From Scatophagus argus (Eukaryota; Chordata; Actinopteri; Scatophagidae): DNA of 64,000 nt. Under the pieces are notes generated by a model. The model had not been told where the DNA came from. It saw only the letters and a list, made by a program, of their open reading frames with translations, and ran no database searches. Below, piece by piece: positions 63,024 through 64,000 of this stretch; position 1 is the stretch's first letter, and each line of letters begins with the position of its first letter. The position numbers and the translations under genes were made by a program. Location: NCBI RefSeq assembly GCF_020382885.2, contig NC_058511.1:447501-511500 (forward strand), given 5' to 3'.

Positions 63024-64000
63024 TCAGGTCTCTGCTGGTCTTCCTTCCTGGTGTCTCTCTGTCTCGGCGTTCAGCTCTGAGGAGTTCTTGGTGGGCTGGA
63101 TCTTGTTCTGGCTGCTGTCGGATCGCGGTCTCAGGTGTGCACGGTTGCAGAACTGCGCGATTCCTCGGCTCAGCTCTTTGCGGATGTTGTCACTGGACAG
63201 GACGTAGAGGATGGGGTTGACGGCGCTGTTGACGGTGGACAGGCCGAGTGAGATGGTGTACGGCGTGTACATGGTCCTCTCGAACAGACAGGTGCCGTCC
63301 TCCAGCTGCGGGAAGTGGAAGATGACGGCCCTGACCAGCAGGATGATGTGGTACGGAGCGAAGCAAACCAGGAACAACACCACCACCGCCACGGCCAGCC
63401 AGCGGACGCGCTCCTTCTGCTCCCGCCGCAGCCCTGTGCTAGACTGCACGTTGGCCAGGATGCCGCGGTTGGCCACCACCAGCACCAGCAGCGGGACCAG
63501 GAAGCCCACCACGAAGCGGGCGTAGTTGAAACCCGTCACCGTGACGCTGGTCTGACTTGGCTCGAAGCAGCGACGGTCGCCCTCGGCGGCGTCGCCCTCC
63601 CTCATGGTGAAGACGGGCACGTGACCAACAGCCACCAGAAGCACAATGGCGACGGCGACGAGGAAGGCAACCCGCTGTCGGCGGAGGCCGCGGGACTCCA
63701 CGCTGTAGACGACGGCGACGTAACGGTCGCAGGAGATGCAGCACAGCAGGAAGATGCTGATGTACATGTTGTTGAAGAAGATGTAACCCGTCAGCTTGCA
63801 GGCGGCCGAGCTCCACGGCCACCAGTGACCTCTGCTGACGTAGTAGGCCCACAGCGGCAGAGTGCCCAGGTAGGTGAGGTCACATAGCGACAGGCTCCAC
63901 AGGTAAACACCCAGCACGTTCTTCCTGCGCACCTGCAGCCAGGTGAGGTAGGTGGTCAGCAGGTTGGCGGGCAGCCCGACAGCCAGCACCACGCTGTACA
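63024..64000 (-). CDS. gpr132: G protein-coupled receptor, GPR132 (G2A) type, 5' end off window
   Basis: A single minus-strand frame runs from the right edge (mid TM1) to a TGA at 63026-63024. It covers TM1 to the C-terminal tail of a class A receptor. Counting from the GTG codon whose first base is at 63992, it shows C65 and C142 for the TM3-ECL2 disulfide, DRY at 89-91, CFAPYH at 210-215 and NPILY at 259-263. The phrases LCCISCDRYVAVVYSVESRG and FNYARFVVGF match human G2A/GPR132 much better than GPR4, GPR65 or GPR68. G2A responds to oxidised fatty acids and weakly to protons and acts in leukocytes. The tail (after about 275) is polar and Ser-rich. The N-terminus, about 40 residues, is missing. 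The gene lies on 14q32 in human, in agreement with the neighbours. Confidence 0.92.
   Translation of the reverse strand, partial: YSVVLAVGLPANLLTTYLTWLQVRRKNVLGVYLWSLSLCDLTYLGTLPLWAYYVSRGHWWPWSSAACKLTGYIFFNNMYISIFLLCCISCDRYVAVVYSVESRGLRRQRVAFLVAVAIVLLVAVGHVPVFTMREGDAAEGDRRCFEPSQTSVTVTGFNYARFVVGFLVPLLVLVVANRGILANVQSSTGLRREQKERVRWLAVAVVVLFLVCFAPYHIILLVRAVIFHFPQLEDGTCLFERTMYTPYTISLGLSTVNSAVNPILYVLSSDNIRKELSRGIAQFCNRAHLRPRSDSSQNKIQPTKNSSELNAETERHQEGRPAET

Noticed and set aside
63315..63887. 190-aa plus-strand frame opposite the receptor
   Set aside because: GC-rich antisense shadow of the gpr132 coding strand.

Overview
The window is vertebrate nuclear DNA, almost certainly from a ray-finned (teleost) fish. 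It has GT-AG introns, mostly compact multi-exon genes, dense (GT)n, (CA)n and (CTGT)n microsatellites, tRNA-derived SINEs, decayed LINE reverse-transcriptase pieces and MITE-like inverted-repeat elements. No bacterial, viral, CRISPR or operon-like feature was seen. Exons were called by eye from splice sites, reading phase and family resemblance. The coding lengths of all genes with both ends in the window close in frame: mark3 742 aa, ckb 381 aa, prph2-like 362 aa, cdc42bpb 1779 aa including one candidate cassette exon.

Layout from left to right: (1) 380-1180, LINE remnant; (2) 1377-6528 (+), a Sec6-domain gene of the TNFAIP2/EXOC3L4 type, 5' end not found; (3) 8831-16201 (+), MAP/microtubule affinity-regulating kinase 3 (mark3); (4) 17966-22865 (-), brain-type creatine kinase (ckb), tail to tail with mark3, with a TATA/GC/CCAAT promoter at about 22888-22948; (5) 22950-29382, a repeat-rich gap holding a LINE fragment, a polypurine tract and a SINE; (6) 29383-32875 (-), a photoreceptor peripherin/ROM1-type tetraspanin; (7) 32876-37787, a gap with SINEs ending in a GC-rich promoter; (8) 37788-60315 (+), the MRCK-beta kinase cdc42bpb, 39 exons; (9) 60976-63023, a gap with dispersed repeats; (10) 63024-64000 (-), a G2A/GPR132-type receptor cut by the right edge. 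TNFAIP2, MARK3, CKB, CDC42BPB and GPR132 all lie on human 14q32, so this is a rearranged piece of that block with an extra peripherin-like gene. The genes do not form one pathway. MARK3 and MRCK-beta both act on the cytoskeleton and polarity, M-Sec-type proteins act with small GTPases and the exocyst, CK-B buffers ATP, peripherin-type proteins shape outer-segment discs, and GPR132 is a lipid/proton-responsive receptor.

The most unusual signal is at the splice sites. Three introns carry tandem repeats that copy a 5' splice site: the Sec6 gene at 3522, ckb at 18361-18835 and cdc42bpb at 49695. One 1.2-kb minisatellite before cdc42bpb exon 3 consists of about 28 copies of a complete 3' splice-site cassette (branch-point match, CT tract, CAG). 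Two of the donor arrays are 36 bp and open, so decoy use would insert 12 residues. In the other two arrays the first decoy use meets an immediate stop. A second CRIB-like motif in the cdc42bpb C-terminal tail is the best protein-level novelty.
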